Numbered from the stretch's first letter, positions 7,667 to 15,814 are shown. The stretch is DNA of 36,721 nucleotides from Dyadobacter soli (GCF_900101885.1 NZ_FNAN01000037.1:1-36721), one strand, 5' to 3'. The notes: generated from the sequence alone by a model not told the origin. Made by a program: numbers and translations.

Positions 7667-9355
7667 TTATTCCCTTACGACGCTGGTTTTTAATACTTTT
7701 TCGGGTGCCTTCTTAGCCAGGCTGAGCACTTTGAAAGTCTTCGCCTCCGTGTTCACGCGCGTGAATGCGTATGCACATGAGCCTGCGAGGACAAGAAACA
7801 ATGCATCTATGAAAAAGATGTCGAATGCGCCCTGCTGCCAGGTGTTCCAGATCCATAACCCAGTAGAAATGCCGTTAGCGATAGGCACGCCCAGGCAAAG
7901 TACGACGGATAACAGCAATGTGTGGCGGTTCATGCGCGGGAGGCTGCGAAGGATCATCAGGTAAATACCCAGCACGAGCCAGCTGTAAAAATAGGTCTTG
8001 TAAATCACCGACTGATCGACGTGGTCGAGCATTTTGACCATAACAAAGGTAAAAGCCGTAACCGGTAGCATACTGAGACAAGCGGCGAGGAAAAAGTTGC
8101 TAGCCCAGAAATTGAACCTGCGCTTGCGGAGCTCGGTAGCGACCTTGTCGCGCGCGACGAGCCAGATCATAATGCCTGAAATGATCACCGCGCAGCCCAT
8201 TAGTCCCAACAGGAAGAACACGATCCGCAATGGCTTGCCGCCGAAATCGCCGAAATGGAGGTGGTATACTAGGCTTTTCACGCCGTCGATATAATTGCCG
8301 TCCGTGTTTGGCGACTTTTGCTCCAATACTTTTCCGCTGGCGATGTTGACCGTCGCAAATCCGGAGCCTGCGAAGTTGGTACCGGGGTTTGGTTTGGATT
8401 CGAGGCTCACCTGCATGCTCTCGTCCATGTAATTACGGATGTAAATGCGGGTGATCTGGCTGCCTTTCCATTCATTCTGCCACTTTCCGACGAACGCATC
8501 CATATCGAAATTACCGCTCATGGGCTTGTAGGTGTAATCCACCTTCATGGTTTTGTTGTATTGCAGGCTTTCATAAAGCTTTTCGGTGTCCCCTTTGTAT
8601 AGCAAATCTGCAAAAGGGGCGAGCAATACGTAGTTCACGATCAGCACCACCCCGGTAACGGCAAATACGAGCTGGAACGGGAAGCCGATCACACCCAGCG
8701 CCGTGTGCATGTCGGTCCAGACAGTCTTCCATTTGCTCATCGGCCTGAAAAGGAAGAAGTTGGATTTGATCTTATCCCAATGCAAAAGCAAGCCGGTAAT
8801 CAATGCAAAAAGGAATAAAAACGCTACGATTCCGGCCACCAGATAACCGAAGGGCGTACCGATATTGATGCCTACCTGGTTGAGTTGCGCCAGGAAATGC
8901 AGGCGGTAGAGAAACTCGGCCATATCGTAGCTGTCGGAATAATCGCCCGTCTTTTTGTCGGCATAATGGTAGCGGAAATAGGCCGCATCGTCGTCCTGCT
9001 GCCTTCCCCTGCCCCTCTTGCGCCCTTCGCCCTTTTTAGCCTTCGGCTTGGGTTTGCTGATGGTCGTGTCCTGGGAAGCGGTCATATCCACATAGGTTCC
9101 CTGGCCCTGGCGCAGCAGGTAGAAGTTGAAATTGCGGCCCCGGAGGTTGTAATGCTGCGAAAGCGAGTCGATCAGATGATTGTACGGCGGATCGAACTTA
9201 TGCCCTACCTCCGACCGGCCCTTTTGCCAGGCGGCAATGTCGTCTTTAAAAAAGGAAAAAGACCCGGCGAAAAATATCACATACAGCAACGCGGCGATGA
9301 TGATCCCGCTGATTGTATGCGTGTGAAAATAGATGTTATACTTCCTAGGATCCAT
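7667..9355 (-). CDS. PepSY-domain transmembrane protein (PiuB-like), probable iron/siderophore function
   Basis: A 562-residue inner-membrane protein with an N-terminal helix (about 14-34), a periplasmic domain and several later helices, including GYLVAGIVAFLFLFALITG and the C-terminal four-helix set. This matches the PepSY-associated TM (PiuB-like) family, often tied to siderophore or ferric reductase functions. Histidines near the membrane (HTHT at 11-14, LLLHWDK, VYHLHFGDFGG) could bind haem or metal. A Lys/Arg/Gly-rich stretch (about 101-119: KPKPKAKKGEGRKRGRGRQ) followed by DDD is unusual. It is the last gene of a three-gene operon; the upstream gene's stop overlaps its start by 11 bases. 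No TonB-dependent receptor lies nearby. Confidence 0.8.
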   Translation of the reverse strand: MDPRKYNIYFHTHTISGIIIAALLYVIFFAGSFSFFKDDIAAWQKGRSEVGHKFDPPYNHLIDSLSQHYNLRGRNFNFYLLRQGQGTYVDMTASQDTTISKPKPKAKKGEGRKRGRGRQQDDDAAYFRYHYADKKTGDYSDSYDMAEFLYRLHFLAQLNQVGINIGTPFGYLVAGIVAFLFLFALITGLLLHWDKIKSNFFLFRPMSKWKTVWTDMHTALGVIGFPFQLVFAVTGVVLIVNYVLLAPFADLLYKGDTEKLYESLQYNKTMKVDYTYKPMSGNFDMDAFVGKWQNEWKGSQITRIYIRNYMDESMQVSLESKPNPGTNFAGSGFATVNIASGKVLEQKSPNTDGNYIDGVKSLVYHLHFGDFGGKPLRIVFFLLGLMGCAVIISGIMIWLVARDKVATELRKRRFNFWASNFFLAACLSMLPVTAFTFVMVKMLDHVDQSVIYKTYFYSWLVLGIYLMILRSLPRMNRHTLLLSVVLCLGVPIANGISTGLWIWNTWQQGAFDIFFIDALFLVLAGSCAYAFTRVNTEAKTFKVLSLAKKAPEKVLKTSVVRE

Positions 9356-9644
9356 GATTAAGGTTGAATTTCAGTAGGTAAGGCAGTGCAAACACGACGG
9401 TAAGGAGGATATAAAGGCCCCACACCCGCCACACGTTCGTGGCGATGAATGCGTAAAGCAGCAAAAACGCCCAGAGGATGTAGCCTGTAAAATAGGCGGT
9501 GATGATGACGTTCTCTTTCGGCAGGAAAGCCGTGAAAAACAAATGCAGGCTCATGGTAACGGCATATCCGCCGACGCTTCCCGCGAGGATCTTGCTCAGT
9601 CGCAGCCAGGGCGATTTGGTCAGGTACTTCTTATTGGCAGGCAT
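9345..9644 (-). CDS. Small membrane protein, DUF3649-like
   Basis: From the ATG at 9644 this encodes 99 residues (the frame is open to a TTG at 9662). About three hydrophobic segments are visible: ILAGSVGGYAVTMSLHLFF, VIITAYFTGYILWAFLLLYA and VWGLYILLTVVFALPYLL. The size, position before a PepSY/PiuB-like gene and overall pattern resemble DUF3649 proteins of proteobacterial iron-uptake operons. The start lies 4 bases after the upstream gene's stop and the end overlaps the PepSY start by 11 bases, so translation is probably coupled. The family assignment is from context and pattern, not a confirmed match. Confidence 0.6.
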   Translation of the reverse strand: MPANKKYLTKSPWLRLSKILAGSVGGYAVTMSLHLFFTAFLPKENVIITAYFTGYILWAFLLLYAFIATNVWRVWGLYILLTVVFALPYLLKFNLNHGS

Positions 9645-9648
9645 AAAA

Positions 9649-9981
9649 TCAGTTGGTAACAAGTTCGAGCGTCACCGCACACAGGTAAAGTATCGCAACT
9701 CCCACCGAACCGAAGTAGCGGAAAGGAAAAAACAGCACGGACACCGATCCGGCTGTCATCAGGATCACGATCGCAGCGAACAAACCGCTCCCTAACCCAA
9801 GCAAAGAAATGCATAATGCGGTGGCAATCAGGAACAATGCACCCGCCGCGGACCGACCGTACAATGGATTGGCGGCCATGCGGGCCATTACCTCGCTTTT
9901 ATCGGACCAGGAAATCCGAGTGGAAGTGTTCATCCAGAGCATGAACCCGAGGAGAAATAGTAAACAAATGGTACTGAACAT
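9649..9981 (-). CDS. Small membrane protein, DUF3325-like
   Basis: A 110-residue protein with three to four hydrophobic segments: an N-terminal one (MFSTICLLFLLGFMLWMN), two adjacent helices in the middle (GALFLIATALCISLLGLG and LFAAIVILMTAGSVSVLFF) and VGVAILYLCAVTLELV at the end. DUF3325 proteins of similar size occur beside DUF3649 and PepSY genes in iron-uptake operons, which is the order here. First gene of the three-gene operon, with a good candidate promoter about 100 bases upstream. The molecular role is unknown. Confidence 0.55.
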   Translation of the reverse strand: MFSTICLLFLLGFMLWMNTSTRISWSDKSEVMARMAANPLYGRSAAGALFLIATALCISLLGLGSGLFAAIVILMTAGSVSVLFFPFRYFGSVGVAILYLCAVTLELVTN

Positions 9982-10081
9982 AGGATTGGTTCAAAGACGC
10001 ACCCGGCGAAGCGATGCGGCTAGGCTATTGGTTATGAGAAAATTGGAAGAAATTATTTGTAATTAGTTTAAATAAACTTCG

Positions 10082-10116
10082 CAAATATAAATCGAAACCG
10101 GGAAAATGCCTGCAAA
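10082..10116 (-). promoter_or_regulatory. Candidate Bacteroidota promoter of the PepSY operon
   Basis: On the minus strand TTTG (10113-10116) precedes TATATTTG (10082-10089) by 23 bases. The latter is a perfect match to TAnnTTTG. Transcription would start near 10075, leaving a leader of about 95 bases before the first operon gene. Confidence 0.5.
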
Positions 10117-10171
10117 AAATTACGCGATACTGAAAAAAAGGAACGTGGGGTTACATGATGGGGGGAATGGG

Positions 10172-10298
10172 AGAGTTAAGGGTTTAGAGTTTAGAGTTTA
10201 AGGTTTAGAGTTGAGGGTTGAGGGTTGAGAGTTTGAGTTGAGAGTTTGAGTTTAGAGTTTGAGTTGAGCGTTGGGTTGGGAGTTTAGAGTTGGGAAAC
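10172..10298. repeat. Degenerate heptamer repeat tract (GTTTAGA/GTTGAGG), nearly free of C
   Basis: The plus strand is a run of 7-base units (GTTTAGA, GTTTAAG, GTTGAGG, GTTGAGA) merging into 13-base units of the form GTTTGAGTTGAGA, GTTTGAGTTTAGA and GTTTGAGTTGAGC, then GTTTAGA and GTTGGGA. Cytosine is almost absent from the plus strand across this tract, a strong strand asymmetry. It lies between two divergent genes (minus-strand PepSY operon, plus-strand hydrolase) and encodes no convincing protein. Confidence 0.75.
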
Positions 10299-10423
10299 TA
10301 GACGGTAAGGGTCAGGGGTTGCGTTTATATTAAATTTATTTATATATTAACAAACCTAAATTAGTCGCACGGCCTGAGAGCGCTTTGCGGGCCGGGGCTA
10401 AGAAAACTGCTGAATCGTTAGAA

Positions 10424-12100
10424 ATGCGAACATTATACTTCTTCGCCCTGCTGGTGGCATTTGCATTAACCGGCGCTCGTTCCCTTGCACAGGATGATGC
10501 GAACATTCCTACGCACAGGATCGACAGCATTTTTCAATGCTACTCGCAAGAAAAGCCGGGCGGCCAGCTGGCTGTCAGCCTGAATGGACAGGTCGTGTAT
10601 TCCAAAGCGTGGGGCATGGCCAATCTGGAAACCGGCACGCCGCTCACGACGGAATCGCTCATAGAGGCGGGCTCGGTATCCAAGCAATTCACAGCGGCGG
10701 CAGTTTTGCTCCTCGAAAAACAGGGAAAGCTGAAACTCGATGACCCGGTGGACAAGTACATCCCCGGCCTTCCCTCCTACGGCGCGCCGATCCTGATCCG
10801 GCATCTCATCCATCACACCAGCGGGCTGCGTGAATGGAGCGACATCGCAGAGTTTGCAGGCTCCCCGCAGGTTCTGCGCGTGATCGACAACAATGCAGCA
10901 TTTCGCATTATTGCCCGGCAGAAGAGCATTAACAACCGGCCCGGCGAGGCATTCCGGTACAGTAATTCGAACTACATTCTCCTGCCGCTTATCGTTGAAA
11001 AGGTTTCGGGTATGTCGTTCGCTGATTTTACACGGCAATACATCTTCGAACCGGCCGGCATGACCCGCACCCAGTGGCGGAATGACTTCGGCAAAGTGAT
11101 TCTTGGGCGCAGCCAGGCGTACGAGCTCGCGAAAGGCAAGTTCCGGACGGCCATGCCCGACGACGCCGTGCACGGCCCTGGTGGCCTGCTCACAACTGCC
11201 GAAGATCTGCTCAATTGGGCGGCCTTTTACTCGACTGGAAAATTGGGAGGCCAGGCTATGCTGGATAACCAAACCGCGCTGGACACGCTCACCGACGGAT
11301 CGATCAATAACTACGGCGCAGGACTTTTTATCGAGCATAACGTCGCCAAACCGATGTTCCATCACGGAGGTGCCACGGCCTCTTACCGTGCCCGGCTGAT
11401 TTGTTCGCCCCCACTCGGCCTTTCCATTGCGTGGCTCAGCAACACCTCCATGCTGGATACCGCCGGCTTCAATCCCGCGACCGCGGTACTGCAAATGCTT
11501 GCAAAACCCGAGGACATCGCACCGCTTCCGAGGAAGAAATCGGACGTTCGAATAGACCGGAAAATGCTTCAACGGCTTACCGGCCTCTACAAAAGTGCCC
11601 AATCGATGCGCGATGTCGATATTACGCTCGGCAAAGACGAATTAGAGTTATCGGAGATTCCGCTGGAACCTGTCGACAGCCTGCGGTTTTACTTTTTCAA
11701 TATCCTCCTCAGCTTCGATAATACGGGCGGACTCGCGGTTACCCCACCTTCTTCCGAGCCAATGGCCTACTACCGGGCGGATAGCGCGGCGGCGAAAACG
11801 CCGCTACACGAATATGCCGGAAAGTATCTTTCGGATGAGGCCGAAACGGCGATTGAGATTGTGAAGTCGGCGGCGGGAGCGGAAATGCAACTGGTAAGCG
11901 GGGCGCGTTTTGCAATCATTGCCTGTTCCAAAGACCGGTTCCTCGTCCCGGACCTGAAAACCGACCTTCTATTCAAAAGGAATAAAAAGAACGAAATAAC
12001 CGCCGTAGAACTGACCACTCCGCGAACGCTCGGCCTACGGTTCGAAAAAGCCAAATCCGGTGCTCCGCAGTCCTATTCCAACCGGGCCTCACAAAAGTGA
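10424..12100 (+). CDS. Secreted serine hydrolase of the beta-lactamase (class C-like) superfamily
   Basis: A 558-residue exported enzyme. The ATG at 10424 is chosen over an in-frame TTG at 10385, because it begins directly with a signal peptide ending near SLAQ (residue 23). The PF00144-type domain shows S-x-x-K at 84-87 (GSVSKQFT), Y-S-N at 179-181 and HHGG at 313-316, the three active-site elements of class C-like serine hydrolases. FEPAGMTRTQW and GPGGLLTTAEDLLNW are family-typical. About 180 C-terminal residues form an extra domain common in Bacteroidota members. Likely a D-aminopeptidase, esterase or transpeptidase-like enzyme; a true beta-lactamase role is not indicated. Monocistronic, after the heptamer repeat tract. 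Confidence 0.85.
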   Translation: MRTLYFFALLVAFALTGARSLAQDDANIPTHRIDSIFQCYSQEKPGGQLAVSLNGQVVYSKAWGMANLETGTPLTTESLIEAGSVSKQFTAAAVLLLEKQGKLKLDDPVDKYIPGLPSYGAPILIRHLIHHTSGLREWSDIAEFAGSPQVLRVIDNNAAFRIIARQKSINNRPGEAFRYSNSNYILLPLIVEKVSGMSFADFTRQYIFEPAGMTRTQWRNDFGKVILGRSQAYELAKGKFRTAMPDDAVHGPGGLLTTAEDLLNWAAFYSTGKLGGQAMLDNQTALDTLTDGSINNYGAGLFIEHNVAKPMFHHGGATASYRARLICSPPLGLSIAWLSNTSMLDTAGFNPATAVLQMLAKPEDIAPLPRKKSDVRIDRKMLQRLTGLYKSAQSMRDVDITLGKDELELSEIPLEPVDSLRFYFFNILLSFDNTGGLAVTPPSSEPMAYYRADSAAAKTPLHEYAGKYLSDEAETAIEIVKSAAGAEMQLVSGARFAIIACSKDRFLVPDLKTDLLFKRNKKNEITAVELTTPRTLGLRFEKAKSGAPQSYSNRASQK

Positions 12101-12198
12101 AATCAATCACTCAGATTATAGAAACATATAAGTTATGTTATTTTGAGAATACGGCGGGATAGCGGAATTTTGCAGGCAGAAATGACTTTTTAATCAAC

Positions 12199-13188
12199 AT
12201 GGAATACAGAACATTAGGAAATACTGACCTCCAATTATCGGCGATTACCTACGGCGCGTTTGCGATCGGTGGTACGATGTGGGGAGGAAACGAGAAAAAA
12301 GATTCGATAGAGGCGATTCACGCTTCGTTGGACAATGGCGTTACTTCGCTCGACACAGCGCCGTTTTACGGCTTCGGGTTGAGTGAAGAGCTGATCGCGG
12401 AAGCGCTGAAAGGGAAAGACAGGACCAAAGTCCAGATCCTTACCAAATTCGGGCTCGTATGGGATGGTAGCAATGCTGGCAAGGGTGCACATTTCTTTGA
12501 TATTCGGGACAATGGCCAAAACCTTTCGGTTTACGAATATTCGTCGAAAGCGAATATCATCAAGGAAGTGGAGGAAAGCCTGAAAAGGCTGAATACGGAT
12601 TACATTGACCTTTTGCAGCAGCATTGGCCAGACGTTACCACGCCGATCGACGAGACCATGGAGGCTATGGAAACGCTCATCCGGCAAGGAAAGATCCGTG
12701 CCGCCGGCGTCTCCAACCATAACCTGGAATTGTTGAAAGAAGCTTCTAAAACGCTCGTACCGGCTTCCAACCAGGTGGCATACAGCATGCTCAACCGCGC
12801 TATCGAAACCGAACTGGTACCTTACTCGGTCGAAAACAACATCGGGATTATCGCTTACAGCCCCATTGAAAGAGGTTTGCTGTCCGGCAAGTATTTTCAA
12901 AACGAAACCCTGAAAAGCGACGATCACCGCAATGGCTATTTCGGCCAGTTCGACCTTGATAAGATGAAAACTTTGCTCAAAACGCTGGCGCCGATCGCGG
13001 CGGAAAAGAATGCGACGCTCGCACAGCTGGTACTGCGCTGGACAACGCTTCAAAAAGGCGTTACCGTAGTCCTCGCAGGCGCACGCAATGCGGAACAGGC
13101 CATTTCCAATGCGCAGGCAATCGATATTGATCTTTCAGCCGATGAGCTGCACGCGATTAACAGCCAGCTGGTAGATTTTAAAAAGTGA
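12199..13188 (+). CDS. Aldo/keto reductase
   Basis: A 329-residue cytosolic NAD(P)H-dependent oxidoreductase with a TIM-barrel pattern. The catalytic tetrad of the superfamily is visible: Asp52 and Tyr57 (LDTAPFYGFG), Lys83 (ILTKFG) and His142 (LLQQHWPD). YSPIERGLLSGK and the C-terminal VVLAGARNAEQAISNAQA fit the nucleotide-binding end. It resembles the YhdN/general stress 69-type aldo/keto reductases more than the aldose reductases. The substrate is unknown. It is expressed alone and ends at a strong bidirectional terminator. Confidence 0.9.
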   Translation: MEYRTLGNTDLQLSAITYGAFAIGGTMWGGNEKKDSIEAIHASLDNGVTSLDTAPFYGFGLSEELIAEALKGKDRTKVQILTKFGLVWDGSNAGKGAHFFDIRDNGQNLSVYEYSSKANIIKEVEESLKRLNTDYIDLLQQHWPDVTTPIDETMEAMETLIRQGKIRAAGVSNHNLELLKEASKTLVPASNQVAYSMLNRAIETELVPYSVENNIGIIAYSPIERGLLSGKYFQNETLKSDDHRNGYFGQFDLDKMKTLLKTLAPIAAEKNATLAQLVLRWTTLQKGVTVVLAGARNAEQAISNAQAIDIDLSADELHAINSQLVDFKK

Positions 13189-13203
13189 TAGATTCAGGCT
13201 TGT

Positions 13204-13249
13204 AAAAAAGAACGGCCCTTTTGCATTTACAAACGGGCCGTTCTTTTTT
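13204..13249. terminator. Bidirectional rho-independent terminator
   Basis: AAAAAAGAACGGCCC (13204-13218) and its exact reverse complement (13235-13249) form a 15-bp perfect stem around a 16-base loop, with A- and T-tracts on either side. It sits between the convergent aldo/keto reductase and the five-gene ArsR-led operon and should stop transcription from both sides. Confidence 0.9.
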
Positions 13250-13263
13250 GCATTAACATCTTG

Positions 13264-13830
13264 TCACACCAGCAGTTTTCCACGGAAGCCCCTGGCGGCG
13301 TAGTACGATTCGGCGCCGTTGTGGTAGTAGAAAACCGTGTCGTACCGGCGATCGCAGAACACCGCCCCGCCGAGTTTGCGGATGTCGGCCGGGGTTTTGA
13401 TCCAGCTGGATGTTTTGAGGTCGAACTTGCCGAGCGTCTGCAAATGGCGGTATTCTTCTTCGTCGAGGATTTCGATACCGATTTCGGCAGCAATGTCCAA
13501 CGCGGTATTTTCGGGTTTGTTTTCCTTCCTGAAATTCCAGGCGTCGCGGTCGTAGCAAAGGCTCCGGCGGCCTTTCGGGCTTTCGGCAGCGCAATCGACG
13601 AAAATGTATTCGCCGTTTTTTTTATCGAAACCAATCACATCCGGCTCGCCTCCTGTGAGTTCCATCTGGTCCAGCGGCCAGAGTTTTTCAGGTTTCGCAT
13701 TCAGGCTCGCTTCCACATCGGCCCATTTAATGCTTTCGTGACGGCTTTTGTGCTTTTCAAAACGTGTTTTCAGTGTCTTTAACAGTTCGTCGCGGCCTTC
13801 CGCCGAGAGTTCTTTTTTATCAATGGCCAT
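13264..13830 (-). CDS. DUF4256 family protein
   Basis: A 188-residue soluble protein matching the DUF4256 pattern: an N-terminal helix pair (LLKTLKTRFEKHKSRH), LNAKPEKLWPLDQMELTGGEPDVIG, an FVDCAAESPKGRRSLCYD block (about 78-95) and a C-terminal VFCDRRYDTVFYYHNGAESYYAARGFRG. No catalytic role is established for this family. In Bacteroidota and Bacillota it often lies with SRPBCC, DoxX and ArsR genes, as here. It is the last gene of the ArsR-led operon, 35 bases behind the YdeI-like gene, and is closed by the terminator at 13204-13249. Confidence 0.85.
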   Translation of the reverse strand: MAIDKKELSAEGRDELLKTLKTRFEKHKSRHESIKWADVEASLNAKPEKLWPLDQMELTGGEPDVIGFDKKNGEYIFVDCAAESPKGRRSLCYDRDAWNFRKENKPENTALDIAAEIGIEILDEEEYRHLQTLGKFDLKTSSWIKTPADIRKLGGAVFCDRRYDTVFYYHNGAESYYAARGFRGKLLV

Positions 13831-13865
13831 AGTTTTTTGTTCTTTAAATTAATTCAATAAAAAAC

Positions 13866-14438
13866 CTAGTCGTTCAAACCTTTGCCGTTCAGGATGCGCT
13901 CGATGTTTTTCTCGATGCGCAGCTGGCGGGTCTGGGATTGTTTGGAGGAAGTGAAATAGATGATATAGGCCCGCTGCCGTCCGGGCGTCAATGCGTCGAA
14001 GGCATTTTTCAATGCGGGAATTTCGTCGAATGTATCCTGCAACTCGGCCGGTACCGGAAGCGATTTATCCAGTTCCACCTTCACCCCCGACTGCTCCGCC
14101 TGAATGGCTTCGCGGATGTAGGCTTTCAGGACCAGCTCCAATGCAACCACGTCCGCTGCCGTCGCAAAGCGGATCTGGCGTCCTACTTTCGTGTTTTCGC
14201 CGGTTTTAATGAGGACATTTTCCGGGTCGCTCAGCAAATAGCCTTTCATGAACAGCACCGCGCAATAAGCCTTGAAACCCTGGATAACAACAATGTTGGT
14301 ACCTTCAAACGAATAGCACGGCTTTCCCCATTTGAAATCCTCGGTAAGCCCGCAATCCAGCGCGATATTGCGCAACTCCTCGATCACCTCCCGCCATTGC
14401 CTGGACTGCGCCACGTACGCATCGACTTTGTCGTTCAT
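13866..14438 (-). CDS. DUF1801/YdeI-like protein (OmdA type)
   Basis: About 190 residues from the ATG at 14438; a second in-frame ATG at 14450 directly abuts the stop of the DoxX gene. The N-terminal part (EVIEELRNIALDCGL, FKWGKPCYSFEG) is DUF1801-like. The C-terminal part (FDALTPGRQRAYIIYF then QTRQLRIEKNIERILNG) is the YdeI/OmdA-type module linked in a few bacteria to cationic-peptide or bacteriocin protection. The function in this organism is unknown. The gene abuts its neighbour, so translation is probably coupled within the ArsR-led operon. Confidence 0.8.
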   Translation of the reverse strand: MNDKVDAYVAQSRQWREVIEELRNIALDCGLTEDFKWGKPCYSFEGTNIVVIQGFKAYCAVLFMKGYLLSDPENVLIKTGENTKVGRQIRFATAADVVALELVLKAYIREAIQAEQSGVKVELDKSLPVPAELQDTFDEIPALKNAFDALTPGRQRAYIIYFTSSKQSQTRQLRIEKNIERILNGKGLND

Positions 14439-14450
14439 ATGAATGTGCAT

Positions 14451-14834
14451 TTAAATTTGAACCGGGGCCAGTTTCCTGCTTGCCGGGCGGAAATACCAGG
14501 ATATGACCGTCAGCACGAGCAGCAAAAGCGGCGGCGCCACCTCGCCGATCGGGTCGCCGAGCGCCAGGTGCGAGACGATTGCGCCCGACATGCAAAAGAA
14601 AAACCCGGCGTACGCCCACTCTTTTAGAAGCGGGAATTTAGGAATAAGTACTGCAATCACGCCTAGAATTTTCCATACGCCGATGAGCGTCAGCAGATAC
14701 GCGGGATAGCCCAGGCGTGCGAACATTTCCGCTTCTTCCTTCACTTTCATGAGCTGTACAATTCCGGTCGAAGTCATTCCGAGGGCGAGCCAGGCGGTAA
14801 AAATCCAGTAAATGATCCTGTTTCTCTTTTCCAT
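14451..14834 (-). CDS. DoxX-like four-helix membrane protein
   Basis: A 127-residue protein with four hydrophobic segments and the DoxX-like landmarks: W.aLgMtstGivQLM near 15-29, FARLGYPAYLLTLIGVWKILGVIAVLIP (about 38-65) and WAYAGFFFCMSGAIVSHLALGDP (about 73-95). DoxX-like proteins are small integral membrane proteins linked to redox or sulfur stress, with no settled reaction. It lies in the ArsR-led operon, 22 bases after the SRPBCC gene, and its TAA abuts an ATG of the next gene. Confidence 0.85.
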   Translation of the reverse strand: MEKRNRIIYWIFTAWLALGMTSTGIVQLMKVKEEAEMFARLGYPAYLLTLIGVWKILGVIAVLIPKFPLLKEWAYAGFFFCMSGAIVSHLALGDPIGEVAPPLLLLVLTVISWYFRPASRKLAPVQI

Positions 14835-14856
14835 GGTGTTTTCGTGTTAAAGGTTT

Positions 14857-15324
14857 TTAAATTAATTGTCTGACAACTTTTTCCAGCCGGTTATGCGCCA
14901 TATTGATACCTCCTGAAAAAGGCAGTTTCAAGATTTCCTCGCGATCGGCGGGCGACTTAAATATCATTTGCATCGTGAGTTTGCTGGTTTCGTCGGTGAG
15001 TTTTTCAAATACGAGGAATTCCAGCTGCGCCGGGTACGGGGTGTTCTCCATTTGGAATGTACGCGTGATCTTCTGCTCCGGCACAAATTCGTGAATGACG
15101 CCATGCGTCCTGAGCACGACATTACCCTGGGGATCGGAAGTTTCGAACCGCCAGCCGCCGTGGACCTTGTTTTCGAGCTTCAAAACCTTGGTACCCATCC
15201 ATTGCTCCACGATTTCAGGCTCCACGTATGCCCTGAAAAGCAGTTCCAGCGGCAGGTCAAACTCCCTGGTTATCAGCAGGTCCTGCCTACCCTCCTCCGC
15301 ATTGATTTTGGTCTTTCGTTCCAT
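14857..15324 (-). CDS. SRPBCC/AHSA1-like protein
   Basis: A 155-residue START-like (helix-grip) protein of the AHSA1 type. Visible landmarks are LLITREFDLPLELLFRAYVEPEIVEQW near the N-terminus, KVHGGWRFETSDPQGN, THGVIHEFVPEQKITRTFQ and a C-terminal helix ending ARLEKVVRQL-like. These proteins bind hydrophobic ligands in a cavity; no ligand is known here. The gene starts 6 bases after the ArsR stop, so the two are almost certainly co-transcribed. This ArsR-SRPBCC pairing is a recurring arrangement. Confidence 0.87.
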   Translation of the reverse strand: MERKTKINAEEGRQDLLITREFDLPLELLFRAYVEPEIVEQWMGTKVLKLENKVHGGWRFETSDPQGNVVLRTHGVIHEFVPEQKITRTFQMENTPYPAQLEFLVFEKLTDETSKLTMQMIFKSPADREEILKLPFSGGINMAHNRLEKVVRQLI

Positions 15325-15330
15325 GTTCCG

Positions 15331-15654
15331 CTATTTTTTGGATTGATAGTTTTTCATAATGGATTCCAGTTTGTTGAACCGGTCGTCCCACATTTGCCGG
15401 AAAGGCTCGATGAAATCTGCGATCTCTTTCATTTTGCTCGGATTTAAGTGATAGTAAATTTCCCGACCGGTCTGTTCCTGTTTCAGCAACTCGCATTCGG
15501 TAAGTATTTGCAGGTGCTTGGAAACCGTCGGCCTGGCCGTATCGAAGTTCGCGGCGATCGCCCCCGCCGTCAGGGATTGCGACGCCAGTAGCAGCAGGAT
15601 GGCCCTCCGCGTGGGGTCCGCTATGGCTTGAAAAACATCTCGTCTCAGGTTCAT
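15331..15654 (-). CDS. ArsR-family transcriptional regulator (SdpR-like), operon repressor
   Basis: A 107-residue winged-helix regulator. VFQAIADPTRRAILLLLA (7-24) is the family start, and ARPTVSKHLQILTECELL (about 40-57) is the recognition helix region. GREIYYHLNPSKMKEI forms the wing and following helix. No CxC metal-binding motif is present, so it is not a classical metal sensor and looks more like the SdpR-type autorepressors. It leads a five-gene operon (SRPBCC, DoxX, YdeI-like, DUF4256). Its own promoter lies within an inverted repeat, which argues for autoregulation of the whole operon. Confidence 0.9.
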   Translation of the reverse strand: MNLRRDVFQAIADPTRRAILLLLASQSLTAGAIAANFDTARPTVSKHLQILTECELLKQEQTGREIYYHLNPSKMKEIADFIEPFRQMWDDRFNKLESIMKNYQSKK

Positions 15655-15704
15655 TGCGTAGTTATTTGGCTACGAATTTATATGTAGTCACTTAACTACG
15701 CAAA
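15655..15704 (-). promoter_or_regulatory. ArsR operon promoter inside an inverted-repeat operator
   Basis: TGCGTAGTTA (15655-15664) and TAACTACGCA (15693-15702) form a perfect 10-bp inverted repeat. More GTAG/CTAC half-sites (GTAGTTATTTGGCTAC, GTAGTCACTTAACTAC) lie inside it. On the minus strand TTTG (15701-15704), a 20-base gap and TAAATTCG (15673-15680, one mismatch to TAnnTTTG) form a promoter wholly covered by the dyad. Bound regulator would block RNA polymerase. Confidence 0.65.
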
Positions 15705-15814
15705 TTTTTACGGGATTTTTTTGAAAAATTATTGGATAAATGGCTTTTTAGAGAGGATGTAACGCACCAGATTTGTATCTTTCTGTGTTTCTGTAACAAA
15801 AAGAGACTTGCCAA

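Noticed and set aside
10172..10298. CRISPR array
   Set aside because: The repeat units are 7 or 13 bases, adjacent and degenerate, with no unique spacers and no cas genes.
10466..11602. 378-codon minus-strand ORF
   Set aside because: It is antisense to the serine hydrolase, whose three active-site motifs show that the plus strand is coding.
10424..12100. True beta-lactamase (antibiotic resistance)
   Set aside because: The motifs define the wider serine hydrolase superfamily; the long C-terminal domain and the lack of resistance context do not support a resistance role.
12101..12198. TATTTTG near 12138 as a -7 box of the aldo/keto reductase promoter
   Set aside because: It is one base short of the consensus and has no well-spaced TTG upstream.
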